Below the pieces are notes generated by a model. That model was not told the DNA's origin and did not search any database. It worked only from the letters and a program-made list of their open reading frames with translations. Made by a program: the position numbers and the translations under genes. Below are positions 33,796 through 44,072 of a stretch of DNA of 64,000 nucleotides, piece after piece. The stretch's first letter is position 1, and each line of letters begins with the position of its first letter. The stretch is from Pseudomonas japonica (GTDB lineage: Bacteria; Pseudomonadota; Gammaproteobacteria; Pseudomonadales; Pseudomonadaceae): positions 26,678 to 90,677 of the forward strand of contig NZ_FZOL01000027.1 of NCBI RefSeq assembly GCF_900188455.1. Direction: 5' to 3'.

Positions 33796-33862
33796 GCAGG
33801 AAGCAAGCGAGCTGAACCGCATCATACGGGGTCGCATAGACGGCCCCTTGACATCCATGTTG
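33796..33862 (+). repeat. Duplicated 3' end of a DUF6124-type gene
   Basis: About 67 bases (TTTTTGCGCAGGAAGCAAGC...) match the 3' end and trailing hairpin of the DUF6124 gene at 32758-32823 with roughly 10 to 12 differences. It has no intact reading frame and is a relic of a former paralogue just after the VOC gene. A weaker third match lies near 35680-35715. Confidence 0.55.
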
Positions 33863-33895
33863 CGCAGCCATCTTCAAAGACATTCTGACGCAGTC

Positions 33896-35173
33896 CTACC
33901 CTACATCCTTGAGCAAAACACGCAGTGCGTTAAGCTGCTCCACCGCTTGCTCGGCGGCTTTTACAGGCGCAAGACAACTACCTAGGTGAATAGTGATATG
34001 TCCGTCTGACTGCCGGGTCTGGCGAATCTGGTTTCGCTTGCGTTCAGCGTTCGCGATGTCCAGCATCTGCTCTCGAAATTCGGCTTTTACACAATTGAGT
34101 GACAGATAACTGGTAACACGAAAATGCTCTCCCTCTTGACGAACGCGCATCACTGCCGCCCAGAAAGTTCCTAGTTCCGGATCAAGCAACCGCTGAAACT
34201 CTTGCAGACTGAAATAAGTTACGACACGACGTGGATCAACGAGTAACTGACTAAACTCTTTGTGCAGTGCGCTATAGAACCTGGCAAATTTTCGTTCCTT
34301 AAGACAGCGGTCCCAGATCTGCGGTCGCCGACCGTACAACTGAAACAGCCGAACACTTGCTTTCGCTTCGTTTCCTGAGCCCGCGTTCCTGACGAGTGCA
34401 GCCAGGTCTTTGGCGCGGGATCGCGGCGCGTTAGGTGTCAACAAACCATGCAGCGTGTCCAGTACATCACCATGTCGACCAGCGACGGTCGTCACCAGGG
34501 ATCCCAACATACTACCTTCAGCGAGATCATCTTCGTCCTGCATGGCAAGTCTAAACTGAGACATGGTTGATCTGACATGAGGCGCGACCCAGTTCAACTG
34601 CTCCACCTGTGCAAGGAACTCTGTCAGCCATGAATAACCTATCGGAATCCATCGATTATCCTCCGGCTCTTTTTCATTACTGTCCAAGTACAGGTGGATA
34701 CCGCGATACGCTGAAAAGAGAGCGCTCAGACCTTTGTGGTACGTTCGGGTCTGATCAGCACCTTCTCGATGACCAAATTTGTTTTCGATGGCGACATACA
34801 GTTTTGCCGCGGGGTCCACTACCAACACATCAATATAGCGGGGTTCCCCAGGCAGGCCCAGTTCAGCCTCAACCATGACCGTAACTGAAGAGAACGCAAG
34901 CGTATTGATATTCGCGGCAGCGAGGAAGCGTCGGTCATTCAGGCTCAAGTTGGCGACTTGCGCAGATAATCCCGCTCGGGTCAAAAGAGACTTGAGTGCC
35001 TGGTCACCCAGCCCATGTCCCTGTGTCGGGTCAATCAACCAAGCCAGAAAGCGTGAGACATTTACTTCTTTTGGATAGCAAATCTGCAATGCCTCGCTGG
35101 AGGTGGACAGCGCGAGCATTCGTTGTACATCCGCATCGGCAAAAACTGCATCAACAAGAGCGTCAAGCGTCAT
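33896..35173 (-). CDS. PD-(D/E)XK nuclease superfamily protein
   Basis: The protein has 425 residues. The N-terminal domain holds NVSRFLAWLIDPTQGHGLGDQAL and then RYIDVLVVD...YVAIENKFGHREGADQTRTY, the D-x(n)-E-x-K core of the PD-(D/E)XK_4 group, with a following Gln-x-x-x-Tyr helix. Catalytic residues look intact (Asp in IDVLVVD, Glu-Asn-Lys). The C-terminal half is helical and probably recognises substrate. Such stand-alone proteins are common in defence and accessory islands. GC is about 52%, lower than the core. The next upstream gene on the same strand (35180-35572) ends 7 bases before its start, so they form an operon. Confidence 0.85.
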   Translation of the reverse strand: MTLDALVDAVFADADVQRMLALSTSSEALQICYPKEVNVSRFLAWLIDPTQGHGLGDQALKSLLTRAGLSAQVANLSLNDRRFLAAANINTLAFSSVTVMVEAELGLPGEPRYIDVLVVDPAAKLYVAIENKFGHREGADQTRTYHKGLSALFSAYRGIHLYLDSNEKEPEDNRWIPIGYSWLTEFLAQVEQLNWVAPHVRSTMSQFRLAMQDEDDLAEGSMLGSLVTTVAGRHGDVLDTLHGLLTPNAPRSRAKDLAALVRNAGSGNEAKASVRLFQLYGRRPQIWDRCLKERKFARFYSALHKEFSQLLVDPRRVVTYFSLQEFQRLLDPELGTFWAAVMRVRQEGEHFRVTSYLSLNCVKAEFREQMLDIANAERKRNQIRQTRQSDGHITIHLGSCLAPVKAAEQAVEQLNALRVLLKDVG

Positions 35174-35179
35174 ATATAT

Positions 35180-35572
35180 TCAAGACCTGCGGCGCAACAG
35201 TTCGGCGGCATGCTCACGTTCGGCTTCACTGTGATTGTAGGATACGGACACAATTCTAAGCTCATCGTTGGACTTCGAGTCCAAATACCGAAGCCGCTGC
35301 GACAGCACACGAGCAGCCATCCGGCTACTGGAATCTGCGGTTCCAGCAGTTTTTTTTGCCAGCCGACTCAATACTTCATCCGATTCGTTTTCAAAATGCT
35401 CTCGACGCTCGCGTTGTTTCCCTGCCTCCTCTTTGATCTTATCAACCATTGCCGTAGCTGCGGCAACCGCTATACCTGAGAGCGCTTTTTTTGCATTCTC
35501 AACAGTGACAGTTTCAACAATCTTCTCTTTGCTTTTCTGAACGGCTGTGTCCAGCAAGTCGCGCCAGCTCAT
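35180..35572 (-). CDS. Small hypothetical protein upstream of the PD-(D/E)XK gene
   Basis: The protein has 130 residues and starts MSWRDLLDTAVQKSKEK, with AAGGAG 7 bases before the ATG. A helix with modest hydrophobicity (KKALSGIAVAAATAMV) is followed by charged helices (REHFENESDEVLSRLAKK) and a C-terminal SVSYNHSEAEREHAAELLRRR. No TM segment is certain and I recognise no family. It is co-transcribed with the nuclease-like gene and may be its partner or regulator. Confidence 0.7.
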   Translation of the reverse strand: MSWRDLLDTAVQKSKEKIVETVTVENAKKALSGIAVAAATAMVDKIKEEAGKQRERREHFENESDEVLSRLAKKTAGTADSSSRMAARVLSQRLRYLDSKSNDELRIVSVSYNHSEAEREHAAELLRRRS

Positions 35573-35867
35573 TGGCCTCTCCTTTCAAATACAGTCCTGA
35601 AGTCATATCGGCTCCGTCGTAGAAATCTTTAAGGTGTAGTTTCCGCCTACGACCATTGATTGACGGGATACCCAAGGACTTTTTCCGCAAGAAACACGCA
35701 GCCTGATTGACCACATATCGCTCCTTGACAGCCACGCGGCCTGGCCAATGGAGCCCGAGCAGAATTTCGCAGCAGGCCCCCTTGCTCCCTGACCGCCCCA
35801 CCATGAAGCCGGTTTACAACTCAACAAGCGCCTGGATGCACCGATCCCCCGCTCAAGGTTAATGACC
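35573..35867. other. Gap with weak gene relic
   Basis: These 295 bases hold no convincing gene. A minus-strand frame at 35514-35804 lacks a ribosome site. A part around 35680-35715 resembles the 3' end of the DUF6124 relics. It should also contain the promoter of the gene pair 33896-35572. Confidence 0.35.
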
Positions 35868-36629
35868 TCACTGCTTACATGAGTGCGACAGCCAAAGTTC
35901 GAGCGGAGGGGCTGCCACTTCTGTTTTTGCCTCGACCGCACGCAACTTCACCGAGCACCCCTTCGACATGAAAAATTCTTCTGTGGCCTTGGCTAGCAGC
36001 GCTGCGCTTTTTTCTTCCTCCGGACGGAAATACTTGACAAGATTCTTATAGGGGGCTGCCAGCCGCTCTGCTCCGGGTGCCGACAACCCTTTTGCTTCCA
36101 GGGATTGTCGCAACTCATTGATAAGTGCCCGACTCAAATCACCTTGAAACTGTATATAAACCAGTTGACGCTTGAGCAATCCGGGGTTCTCGCTTTGAAC
36201 TTTTGAGGTCAATTCAGCGAGGCTATCTCGAAGTTCTTTAACCGACTTCGCTGCCTCAGCCTCCTCCCTCCTGGCTGTATCGCGAAGATTAACGGCAGCG
36301 GCAGCTTCCGCTTTGGCCCTGACAGCAACTGACTCAGCGGCCCTGGCCTTCTCATCTGCTTGCGAAGACTTGATCTCCGCCAGTTCCACCTGGTTTCTCG
36401 CGACGAAGTAGCTCCCTCCCGCAGTGACGACACCACCTATGCCCAGCACAATTGCACAGAGTATCTTTATCACTTCCGACCAGTAAGAACCTCTCGCCTG
36501 TCGAGGTACTGCAGCCGCTTCCTGTTCGAGTTTGAGCTTTTCGGCTTTGAGCTTTTCGGTTTCGGCATGAAGTTTGTTGATTTGAGCGAGCTTGAGCTCT
36601 GGATCTTCCGGCCCAAGTGGTGTTGTCAT
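35868..36629 (-). CDS. Single-TM coiled-coil protein of unknown function
   Basis: The protein has 253 residues from ATG 36627-36629 (AGGAG 6 bases upstream). Residues 12-40 form a charged coiled coil (LHAETEKLKAEKLKLEQEA). A TM helix follows at about 53-75 (VIKILCAIVLGIGGVVTAGG), then a long coiled coil rich in Ala/Glu/Arg (85-150). The C-terminal globular part (about 165-253) includes LLKRQLVYIQFQGDLSRALI and PYKNLVKYFRPEEE. The C-terminal domain resembles small periplasmic or sensor domains, but I cannot name it. Low GC and the location in an accessory stretch suggest acquisition. Confidence 0.75.
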   Translation of the reverse strand: MTTPLGPEDPELKLAQINKLHAETEKLKAEKLKLEQEAAAVPRQARGSYWSEVIKILCAIVLGIGGVVTAGGSYFVARNQVELAEIKSSQADEKARAAESVAVRAKAEAAAAVNLRDTARREEAEAAKSVKELRDSLAELTSKVQSENPGLLKRQLVYIQFQGDLSRALINELRQSLEAKGLSAPGAERLAAPYKNLVKYFRPEEEKSAALLAKATEEFFMSKGCSVKLRAVEAKTEVAAPPLELWLSHSCKQ

Positions 36630-36748
36630 GATCAGCTCCTGCAATTTCAAACACGTTGTTGAGTCAACCCGTCGCCCGACACCCCTGCCATTGATTCTCT
36701 GTTTCAAACTGGCGACATCTCGTCACCCCGACTTCACTCTCTTTCCTG

Positions 36749-37807
36749 TTACAGATATTTGATCCTCTTCGGCATCGCCTTGCGACTCTGCTTCTCCCCC
36801 CGCGGCATCAACGGCACCGCATGGGAATACCAATGCCGGCGAATGCCGTTTTCCGAAATCGCCGCTTCGTCCCAGGGACCGAGCCCCACGCAGAGGAATT
36901 CGAACAACACCGTGGTCGGGTGCCCGAAATCGCGCCCGAGCTGTTCGCCCCGCCCGCTGTAGTAGGCATGCACCAGTTCATGCGCCAGGCCGATCGCCGC
37001 CGGCCGGCTGAGGTTGAGGGGGTTGCTGGGGTACGGGTTCCAGCCGATGTCCGAGGCGCTGCCGTTGCCGGACGGCGAGACATGCCGCAGCGCCGCCAGG
37101 GTCGCCACCAGCGCATGGTTCTTGGCCCGCTGGCTCAGGCGCCCCGGCAAGGGCTGGCCGGCGATCCAGGCGGCGACCTCGTGGACGGTGATGCCGATGT
37201 CGTAGCCGCGCCCGTCCAGGGAGCGGGCCACGGTCTGGTCATTGAAATAGCCTTCGTTGGAACTGCTCCAGCGCGCATAGCGCGGGTCGCCCAGCAAGGT
37301 CCACTGGTTGGCGTACTGCCGCGCCTTCTCCAGGCCGGCCCAGAAGCCGGTGCCACTGCCAGGCACGGCATCCAGCAACAGTTCCTGGGCACTGTTGATC
37401 ACATGGGTCAGCCAGCGCGGCTGGGCATGGGCCGGGATGGTCAGGCGGTTGAGCGCGGCCTGGGTGACACCGCCGATCAGGCTGTTGGGGATCAGTTCCT
37501 CGGCGACCAGGTTCAGGGCGCCATCGGCGGCCTTGACGCTGTTGCCCAGCAAGGCCGGGACGATGGAGGCCGCGCTGGCCGCGGACAGTTGCTGGAGGAT
37601 CTGCCGTCCGGCCGGGGTCGCGTGGATATAACGCAAGGCATCGTTGACCAGACCGCGAAAGGTCGCGGGAAAGTCCAGGAACACCGCGCGCCCGGTCTGC
37701 GGATCGGTGCCGGTGTAGGCATCGTCGGCGGTCACCACCGCAATCCCCGGCCCGCCCGCATGCCAGGCCTGGTCGGTTTCACGCCAGTATTCGATCGTCT
37801 GCGTCAT
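36749..37807 (-). CDS. Zincin metallopeptidase resembling family M91 (NleD/HopH-like)
   Basis: The protein has 352 residues from ATG 37805-37807 (AAGGA upstream). The zinc motif HELVH lies in GLAHELVHAYYSGRG near residue 280, with a downstream Glu in VLFEFLCVGLG and Tyr/His-containing RRHWYSHAVP, as in M91 peptidases. That family includes the type III effectors NleD and HopH1, which cleave host MAP kinases, but the family also occurs in toxin loci. There is no Sec signal. The N-terminal 230 residues are unrelated to a known domain. No secretion apparatus lies in the window. The gene stands alone, with its promoter region shared with gcd. Confidence 0.7.
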   Translation of the reverse strand: MTQTIEYWRETDQAWHAGGPGIAVVTADDAYTGTDPQTGRAVFLDFPATFRGLVNDALRYIHATPAGRQILQQLSAASAASIVPALLGNSVKAADGALNLVAEELIPNSLIGGVTQAALNRLTIPAHAQPRWLTHVINSAQELLLDAVPGSGTGFWAGLEKARQYANQWTLLGDPRYARWSSSNEGYFNDQTVARSLDGRGYDIGITVHEVAAWIAGQPLPGRLSQRAKNHALVATLAALRHVSPSGNGSASDIGWNPYPSNPLNLSRPAAIGLAHELVHAYYSGRGEQLGRDFGHPTTVLFEFLCVGLGPWDEAAISENGIRRHWYSHAVPLMPRGEKQSRKAMPKRIKYL

Positions 37808-38121
37808 GTTTGCGTCCTTGCAAGGGGAAGAACGTGAAACCGCGCACCTGACGACAGGATGGCCAAATGGCATCGCGCGCGGGCGGTTGACGAAGGTGTA
37901 GACCGTTGCCGGGTATCGGTCAAATGCCGGAAAAAACCATGGCCTGCGCAAGCACGCCATCACTGACCGGACCGCTTCCGCAGGGCCCGTGGCGCAACGC
38001 TGACAGGCATGTCCGTCCCTGTCCGGGGCCTACACTTACCTGAGCGAAAAATTGTGAACCATCTAGTTAATTAGCAAGCTAAGCGTATAATGCGCCCCAT
38101 TCAAACAGCGAGATACACGGC
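37808..38121. promoter_or_regulatory. Divergent region between the M91-like gene and gcd
   Basis: This stretch of 314 bases contains no gene. It is AT-rich near 38040-38095, where the gcd promoter and operator candidate lie. Confidence 0.5.
38071..38091 (+). promoter_or_regulatory. gcd promoter -10 with overlapping dyad
   Basis: TATAAT at 38086-38091 lies 30 bases before the gcd start. Directly upstream, TTAGC-AA-GCTAA (38071-38082) is a dyad between the -10 and -35 positions, the usual place for a repressor of the MarR type. The -35 element (CTAGTT at 38063) is poor. Confidence 0.45.
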
Positions 38122-40539
38122 ATGAAGCAGCAAACTCGGGCCTCCGGCCTCAGTACATTCATCCTGGTCGGGCTGGGGGTGGTCATCGCCCTGCTCGGCC
38201 TGGCCCTGGCCGCGGGCGGCTTACGCCTGACCAGCCTGGGCGGCAGTTGGTACTTCCTGATCGGCGGTATGGTCATGGCCGTGGCCGGCCTGCTCATCGC
38301 CCTGCGCAAGCCCGCGGGCGCCTGGGTCTACGCGGCGTTCCTGGTCGGTACCGCGATCTGGGCCCTGGCCGATGTCGGCCTGGGCTTCTGGCCGCTGTTC
38401 TCGCGGCTGTTCATGTTCAGCGCGGTGGGCCTGGCCGTGGCCCTGACCTGGCCGCTGCTGGCCCGCGCCGCCGGGCGCACTCCGGGGCGCGGCGCCCATG
38501 GCCTGTCCGCGCTGCTGGCCGTGGCACTGGCGATCGCCGTGGGCAACATGTTCGTCGCCCACCCGAGCGTGCCGGCCAACGGCAAGGGCCCGGGCCTGAC
38601 CGCGGTGGACCCGGCCAACGCGCAGAAGGACTGGGCCCACTATGGCAACAGCGAAGGCGGCAGCCGCTTCGCCGCGCTGGATCAGATCAACCGCGACACG
38701 GTGAACAAGCTGCAGGTGGCCTGGACCTACCGCACCGGCGACATCGCCGTGAGCGACGGCAACGGCGCGGAAGACCAGCTGACCCCGCTGCAGATCGGCG
38801 ACAAGGTGTTCATCTGCACCCCGCACAACAACCTCATCGCCCTGGACGCCGACAGCGGCAAGCAGCTGTGGAAGAACGAGATCAACGCCCAGTCCAAGGT
38901 CTGGCAGCGTTGCCGCGGCATGGCTTATTTCGACGCCACCCAGCCGCTCGCCCAGCCGAGCCAGCCGAACAGTTCGCCGATCATCGCCGCCAGCGTGCCG
39001 GCCGGCGCCAACTGCCAGCGGCGCCTGCTGACCAACACCATCGACGCCCGCCTGATCGCGGTGGACGCCGATACCGGCGAGTTCTGCCAGGGCTTCGGCA
39101 ACAATGGCCAGGTCGATCTCAAGGCCGGCCTGGGTGATGTCCCGGATTCCTACTACCAGTTGTCCTCCGCGCCGCTGATGGCCGGCACCACCGTGGTGGT
39201 CGGCGGCCGGGTCGCCGACAACGTGCAGACCGACATGCCGGGCGGCGTGATCCGCGGTTTCGACGTGATCACCGGCGCCATGCGCTGGGCCTTCGACCCG
39301 GGCAACCCGCAGGACAGGCAGGCCCCGGCCGAGGGCGCCAGCTACGTGCGCAGCACGCCGAACAGCTGGGCGCCGATGTCCTACGACGCGGCGATGAACA
39401 CCGTGTTCCTGCCGATGGGCAGTTCCTCCACCGACCTCTACGGCGCCGAGCGCACCGCGCTGAACCACCGGTACGGCGCCTCGATCCTCGCCGTCGACGC
39501 CAGCACCGGCGCCGAGAAGTGGGTCTACCAGACCGTGCACAACGACCTCTGGGACTTCGACCTGCCGATGCAGCCGAGCCTGATCGACTTCACCAGGGAC
39601 GACGGCAGCAGCGTTCCGGCGCTGGTGATCGGCACCAAGGCCGGGCAGATCTTCGTCCTCGACCGCGCCACCGGGCAGCCGCTGACCAGGGTCGAGGAAG
39701 TCCCGGTCAAGACTGCCGGCATCCCCAACGAGCAGTATTCACCGACCCAGCCGCGCTCCGTCGGCATGCCGCAGATCGGCGCGCAGACCCTGAGCGAGTC
39801 GGACATGTGGGGCGCCACCCCGTATGACCAGCTGCTGTGCCGCATCGACTTCAAGAAGATGCGCTACGACGGCCTGTACACCGCGCCTGGCAACGACCTG
39901 TCGCTGAGTTTCCCGGGCTCCCTCGGCGGGATGAACTGGGGCAGCCTGTCCACCGACCCGGTGCATGGCTTCATCTTCGTCAACGACATGCGCCTGGGCC
40001 TGTGGATCCAGATGATCCCGTCGGCCAACCAGGGCAAGGCCGCCGGTGGTGGCGAGGCGCTGAACACCGGCATGGGCGCGGTGCCGCTCAAGGGCACGCC
40101 GTATGCGGTGAACAAGAACCGCTTCCTCTCGGTCGCCGGCATTCCGTGCCAGGCCCCGCCCTACGGCACGCTGACCGCCATCGACATGAAGACCCGACAG
40201 ATCGCCTGGCAGGTGCCGGTGGGTACCGTCGAGGACACCGGCCCGCTGGGCATCCGCATGCACCTGCCGATCCCGATCGGCCTGCCGACCCTCGGCGGCA
40301 CTCTGTCGACCCAGGGCGGCCTGGTGTTCATCGCCGGCACCCAGGACTTCTACCTGCGCGCCTTCGACAGCGGCAACGGCAAGGAAATCTGGAAAGCCCG
40401 CCTGCCGGTGGGCAGCCAGGGCGGACCGATGACCTACGTGTCGCCGAAGACCGGCAAGCAGTACGTCGTGATCAGCGCCGGCGGTGCCCGCCAGTCGACG
40501 GATCGCGGTGACTATGTGATCGCCTACGCCCTGCCTTGA
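38122..40539 (+). CDS. gcd: Membrane-bound PQQ-dependent glucose dehydrogenase
   Basis: The protein has 805 residues. Five N-terminal TM helices (about 13-145) precede a large periplasmic beta-propeller quinoprotein domain. Typical stretches are DWAHYGNSEGGSRFAALDQIN, HPxxxLIALDADSGK-type repeats, WDFDLPMQPSLIDF and VSVGTVEDTG-like W-motifs. It oxidises glucose to gluconate in the periplasm with PQQ and passes electrons to ubiquinone, which causes mineral-phosphate solubilisation in Pseudomonas. Length and layout match the family. It is monocistronic; a hairpin lies 50 bases downstream. PQQ synthesis genes are outside the window. Confidence 0.97.
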   Translation: MKQQTRASGLSTFILVGLGVVIALLGLALAAGGLRLTSLGGSWYFLIGGMVMAVAGLLIALRKPAGAWVYAAFLVGTAIWALADVGLGFWPLFSRLFMFSAVGLAVALTWPLLARAAGRTPGRGAHGLSALLAVALAIAVGNMFVAHPSVPANGKGPGLTAVDPANAQKDWAHYGNSEGGSRFAALDQINRDTVNKLQVAWTYRTGDIAVSDGNGAEDQLTPLQIGDKVFICTPHNNLIALDADSGKQLWKNEINAQSKVWQRCRGMAYFDATQPLAQPSQPNSSPIIAASVPAGANCQRRLLTNTIDARLIAVDADTGEFCQGFGNNGQVDLKAGLGDVPDSYYQLSSAPLMAGTTVVVGGRVADNVQTDMPGGVIRGFDVITGAMRWAFDPGNPQDRQAPAEGASYVRSTPNSWAPMSYDAAMNTVFLPMGSSSTDLYGAERTALNHRYGASILAVDASTGAEKWVYQTVHNDLWDFDLPMQPSLIDFTRDDGSSVPALVIGTKAGQIFVLDRATGQPLTRVEEVPVKTAGIPNEQYSPTQPRSVGMPQIGAQTLSESDMWGATPYDQLLCRIDFKKMRYDGLYTAPGNDLSLSFPGSLGGMNWGSLSTDPVHGFIFVNDMRLGLWIQMIPSANQGKAAGGGEALNTGMGAVPLKGTPYAVNKNRFLSVAGIPCQAPPYGTLTAIDMKTRQIAWQVPVGTVEDTGPLGIRMHLPIPIGLPTLGGTLSTQGGLVFIAGTQDFYLRAFDSGNGKEIWKARLPVGSQGGPMTYVSPKTGKQYVVISAGGARQSTDRGDYVIAYALP

Positions 40540-40591
40540 CCGCTTGGCTGCTGGGACTGCAGGTAAAGGCAGCGCGCTGACGTGTTTTGCC

Positions 40592-40626
40592 GCTGATGGC
40601 CGCATCGCCGCGGTTCGGCCATCAGC
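40592..40626. terminator. Bidirectional hairpin between gcd and lipA
   Basis: GCTGATGGCCG and CGGCCATCAGC are perfect 11-bp inverted arms around a 13-base loop. The hairpin lies between two convergent genes, 52 bases after gcd and 20 bases after the lipA stop. There is no long T-run on either strand. Confidence 0.55.
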
Positions 40627-40646
40627 AACACCGGCAGCCGTGGATT

Positions 40647-41594
40647 TCAGGACCCGACCCTGACCTCCCGCACCTGCTGGTCCGCGTGATACGAAGAGCG
40701 CACCAGCGGGCCCGCGGCCACATGCCTGAATCCCATCCGCGCGCCCTCCTCGGCAAACCAGGCAAAGGTGTCCGGATGGACGAAGCGCTGCACCGGCAGG
40801 TGACTGCGCGACGGTTGCAGATACTGCCCCAGGGTCAGCATGTCGACGCCGTGTTCACGCATCCGCCCCATCACCTCGATCACCTCCTCGTCCGTCTCGC
40901 CCAGCCCGAGCATCAGCCCTGACTTGGTCGGTACCCCCGGCAGCAACTGTTTGAAGCGCTCCAGCAGGTCCAGCGACCACTCGAAGTCCGAGCCCGGACG
41001 CGCCGCCTTGTACAACCGCGGTACGGTTTCCAGGTTGTGGTTGAACACATCCGGCGGCGCCTGCGCCGTGATCGCCAGGGCAACGTCCATGCGCCCGCGA
41101 TAATCCGGCACCAGGGTCTCCAGCTGGATACCCGGGCAACGCGCGCGAATCTCGCGGATGCACGCGGCAAAGTGCGCGGCCCCACCATCGCGCAGGTCGT
41201 CGCGGTCCACCGAGGTGATCACCACGTACTTCAGACGCAGATCGGCAATCGCGGTGGCCAGGTTGCGCGGCTCGTCGACATCCAGCGGCTTCGGACGGCC
41301 ATGGCCGACATCGCAGAACGGACAACGCCGGGTGCAGATATCGCCCATGATCATGAAGGTCGCCGTGCCCCCGGAGAAACACTCGCCCAGGTTCGGACAC
41401 GATGCCTCCTCGCAGACGCTGTGCAGCTTGTGCTTGCGCAGCAGCGCCTTGATCCGCGCCACCTCGGGCGAGGCGGCGATCTCCACGCGGATCCAGTCCG
41501 GTTTGCGCGGCACCTCCTCGGTGGGCAGGATCTTCACCGGAATCCGCGCCACCTTGTCCGCACCGCGCAGTTTCACCCCCGTCTGCACACCCAT
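40647..41594 (-). CDS. lipA: Lipoyl synthase, paralogue in the glycine cleavage operon
   Basis: The protein has 315 residues from ATG 41592-41594. It is a radical SAM enzyme that inserts two sulfurs into octanoyl-lysine on carrier proteins such as GcvH. Both clusters are visible: CEEASCPNLGEC (auxiliary, C-x4-C-x5-C) and the radical CTRRCPFC. The conserved RSSYHADQ at the C-terminus supplies the auxiliary-cluster serine. It starts 4 bases after the gcvT stop, so it is the last gene of the gcv operon. Pseudomonas normally has a separate lipB-lipA locus; this is an additional, glycine-linked copy placed to lipoylate GcvH. Confidence 0.94.
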   Translation of the reverse strand: MGVQTGVKLRGADKVARIPVKILPTEEVPRKPDWIRVEIAASPEVARIKALLRKHKLHSVCEEASCPNLGECFSGGTATFMIMGDICTRRCPFCDVGHGRPKPLDVDEPRNLATAIADLRLKYVVITSVDRDDLRDGGAAHFAACIREIRARCPGIQLETLVPDYRGRMDVALAITAQAPPDVFNHNLETVPRLYKAARPGSDFEWSLDLLERFKQLLPGVPTKSGLMLGLGETDEEVIEVMGRMREHGVDMLTLGQYLQPSRSHLPVQRFVHPDTFAWFAEEGARMGFRHVAAGPLVRSSYHADQQVREVRVGS

Positions 41595-41598
41595 GACC

Positions 41599-42723
41599 TC
41601 AGCCACGGTAGTAGCGCTGCGCAACGAACGGAGTACGCACCACCTGCATCGGCACGAGCTTGCCGCGTACCTGGGCAAAGACTTCGTTGTCCAGCGCCGC
41701 ATGCTCGCTCTGCACGTAGCCCATCGCCAGAGGCCCACCCAGGCTCGGGCCGAAGCCGCCGCTGGTGACCCGGCCGATCACGTCCTCGCGGGCATTGACG
41801 ATCAGCGTGCCCTCACGCACCGGCACCCGCTCCTTCGGCAGCAGGCCGACGCGCTTGCTGGCCACACCCTCGCGCTGCTGGGCGAAGATCCGCTCGGCAC
41901 CGGGGAAGCCGCCGGCGCGCTCGCCGTCGGCACGCCGTACCTTGGAAATGGCCCAGGCCAGGCTGGCCTCGATCGGCGTGGTGCGGGTTTCCATATCGTG
42001 ACCGTACAGGCACAGCCCCGCCTCCAGACGCAGCGAGTCGCGAGCGCCCAGGCCGATGGCCGCGACCTCGGGCTCGGCCAGCAGCGAGCGGGCCAGCATC
42101 AGCGCCGCCCCGACCGGGACGGAGATTTCATAGCCGTCCTCGCCGGTATAGCCCGAGCGGCTGACGTAGCAATCGGCACCGAGCAGGCGCAGCGGTGCGA
42201 ACTGCATGAAGGTCATGCCGCTCACCTGCGGCGCCAACCGCGCCAGTACCCGCGCCGCCGCCGGCCCCTGCAGGGCGAGCAAGGCACGGCTGGCGAACAG
42301 CGACTCCACCTCGCACACGCCTTCCAGATGCTGCTGCAGATGCCGCAGGTCCTGCTCCTTGCAGGCGGCGTTGACCACCAGGAACAGCTCGTCCTCCGCC
42401 AGTCGCGCGACCATCAGGTCGTCGAGGATGCCGCCATCGTCGTTGGTGAACAGCGCGTAACGCTGCATGCCCACCGGCAGGTCGACGATATCCACCGGCA
42501 CCAGGCGCTCCAGCGCCTTGCCGGCGTCCACACCACGCAGGCGGATCTGGCCCATATGGGACACGTCGAACAGACCGGCCTGCTCGCGGGTATGCAGGTG
42601 TTCCTTGAGTACGCCCAGCGGGTACTGGACCGGCATCGCGTAGCCGGCGAACGGCACCATGCGCGCGCCCAGCTCCAGGTGCAGGGTGTGCAGCGGCGTG
42701 TTGTGCAGTGTTTCAGTGGACAT
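41599..42723 (-). CDS. gcvT: Aminomethyltransferase, T-protein of glycine cleavage
   Basis: The protein has 374 residues. It transfers the methylene unit from the aminomethyl-lipoyl arm of GcvH to tetrahydrofolate, releasing ammonia. Recognisable are HTLHLELGARMVPFAGYAMP at the start, DVSHMGQIRLRG, YTGEDGYEISV and LGARDSLRLEAGLCLYGHD. Length fits the family. It is separated from glyA by 60 bases containing a strong hairpin and followed by lipA after 4 bases. Confidence 0.97.
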   Translation of the reverse strand: MSTETLHNTPLHTLHLELGARMVPFAGYAMPVQYPLGVLKEHLHTREQAGLFDVSHMGQIRLRGVDAGKALERLVPVDIVDLPVGMQRYALFTNDDGGILDDLMVARLAEDELFLVVNAACKEQDLRHLQQHLEGVCEVESLFASRALLALQGPAAARVLARLAPQVSGMTFMQFAPLRLLGADCYVSRSGYTGEDGYEISVPVGAALMLARSLLAEPEVAAIGLGARDSLRLEAGLCLYGHDMETRTTPIEASLAWAISKVRRADGERAGGFPGAERIFAQQREGVASKRVGLLPKERVPVREGTLIVNAREDVIGRVTSGGFGPSLGGPLAMGYVQSEHAALDNEVFAQVRGKLVPMQVVRTPFVAQRYYRG

Positions 42724-42750
42724 GGGTGACTCCAGGCATTCGAGGGAAAC

Positions 42751-42775
42751 GACGGCCGGCGTGCTGCCGGCCGTC
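42751..42775 (-). terminator. Intra-operon hairpin between glyA and gcvT
   Basis: GACGGCCGGC and GCCGGCCGTC are perfect 10-bp arms around a 5-base loop, followed on the minus strand by GTTTCCC. It may attenuate or stabilise the transcript between glyA and gcvT. Confidence 0.5.
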
Positions 42776-42783
42776 TCGGTGGA

Positions 42784-44037
<1,254 letters not shown>

Positions 44038-44072
44038 GGTGAATTCCTTGTTGTTCGGGTTATGTAGCCAGG

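Noticed and set aside
38221..39540. Long minus-strand frame opposite gcd
   Set aside because: Shadow of a well conserved gene.
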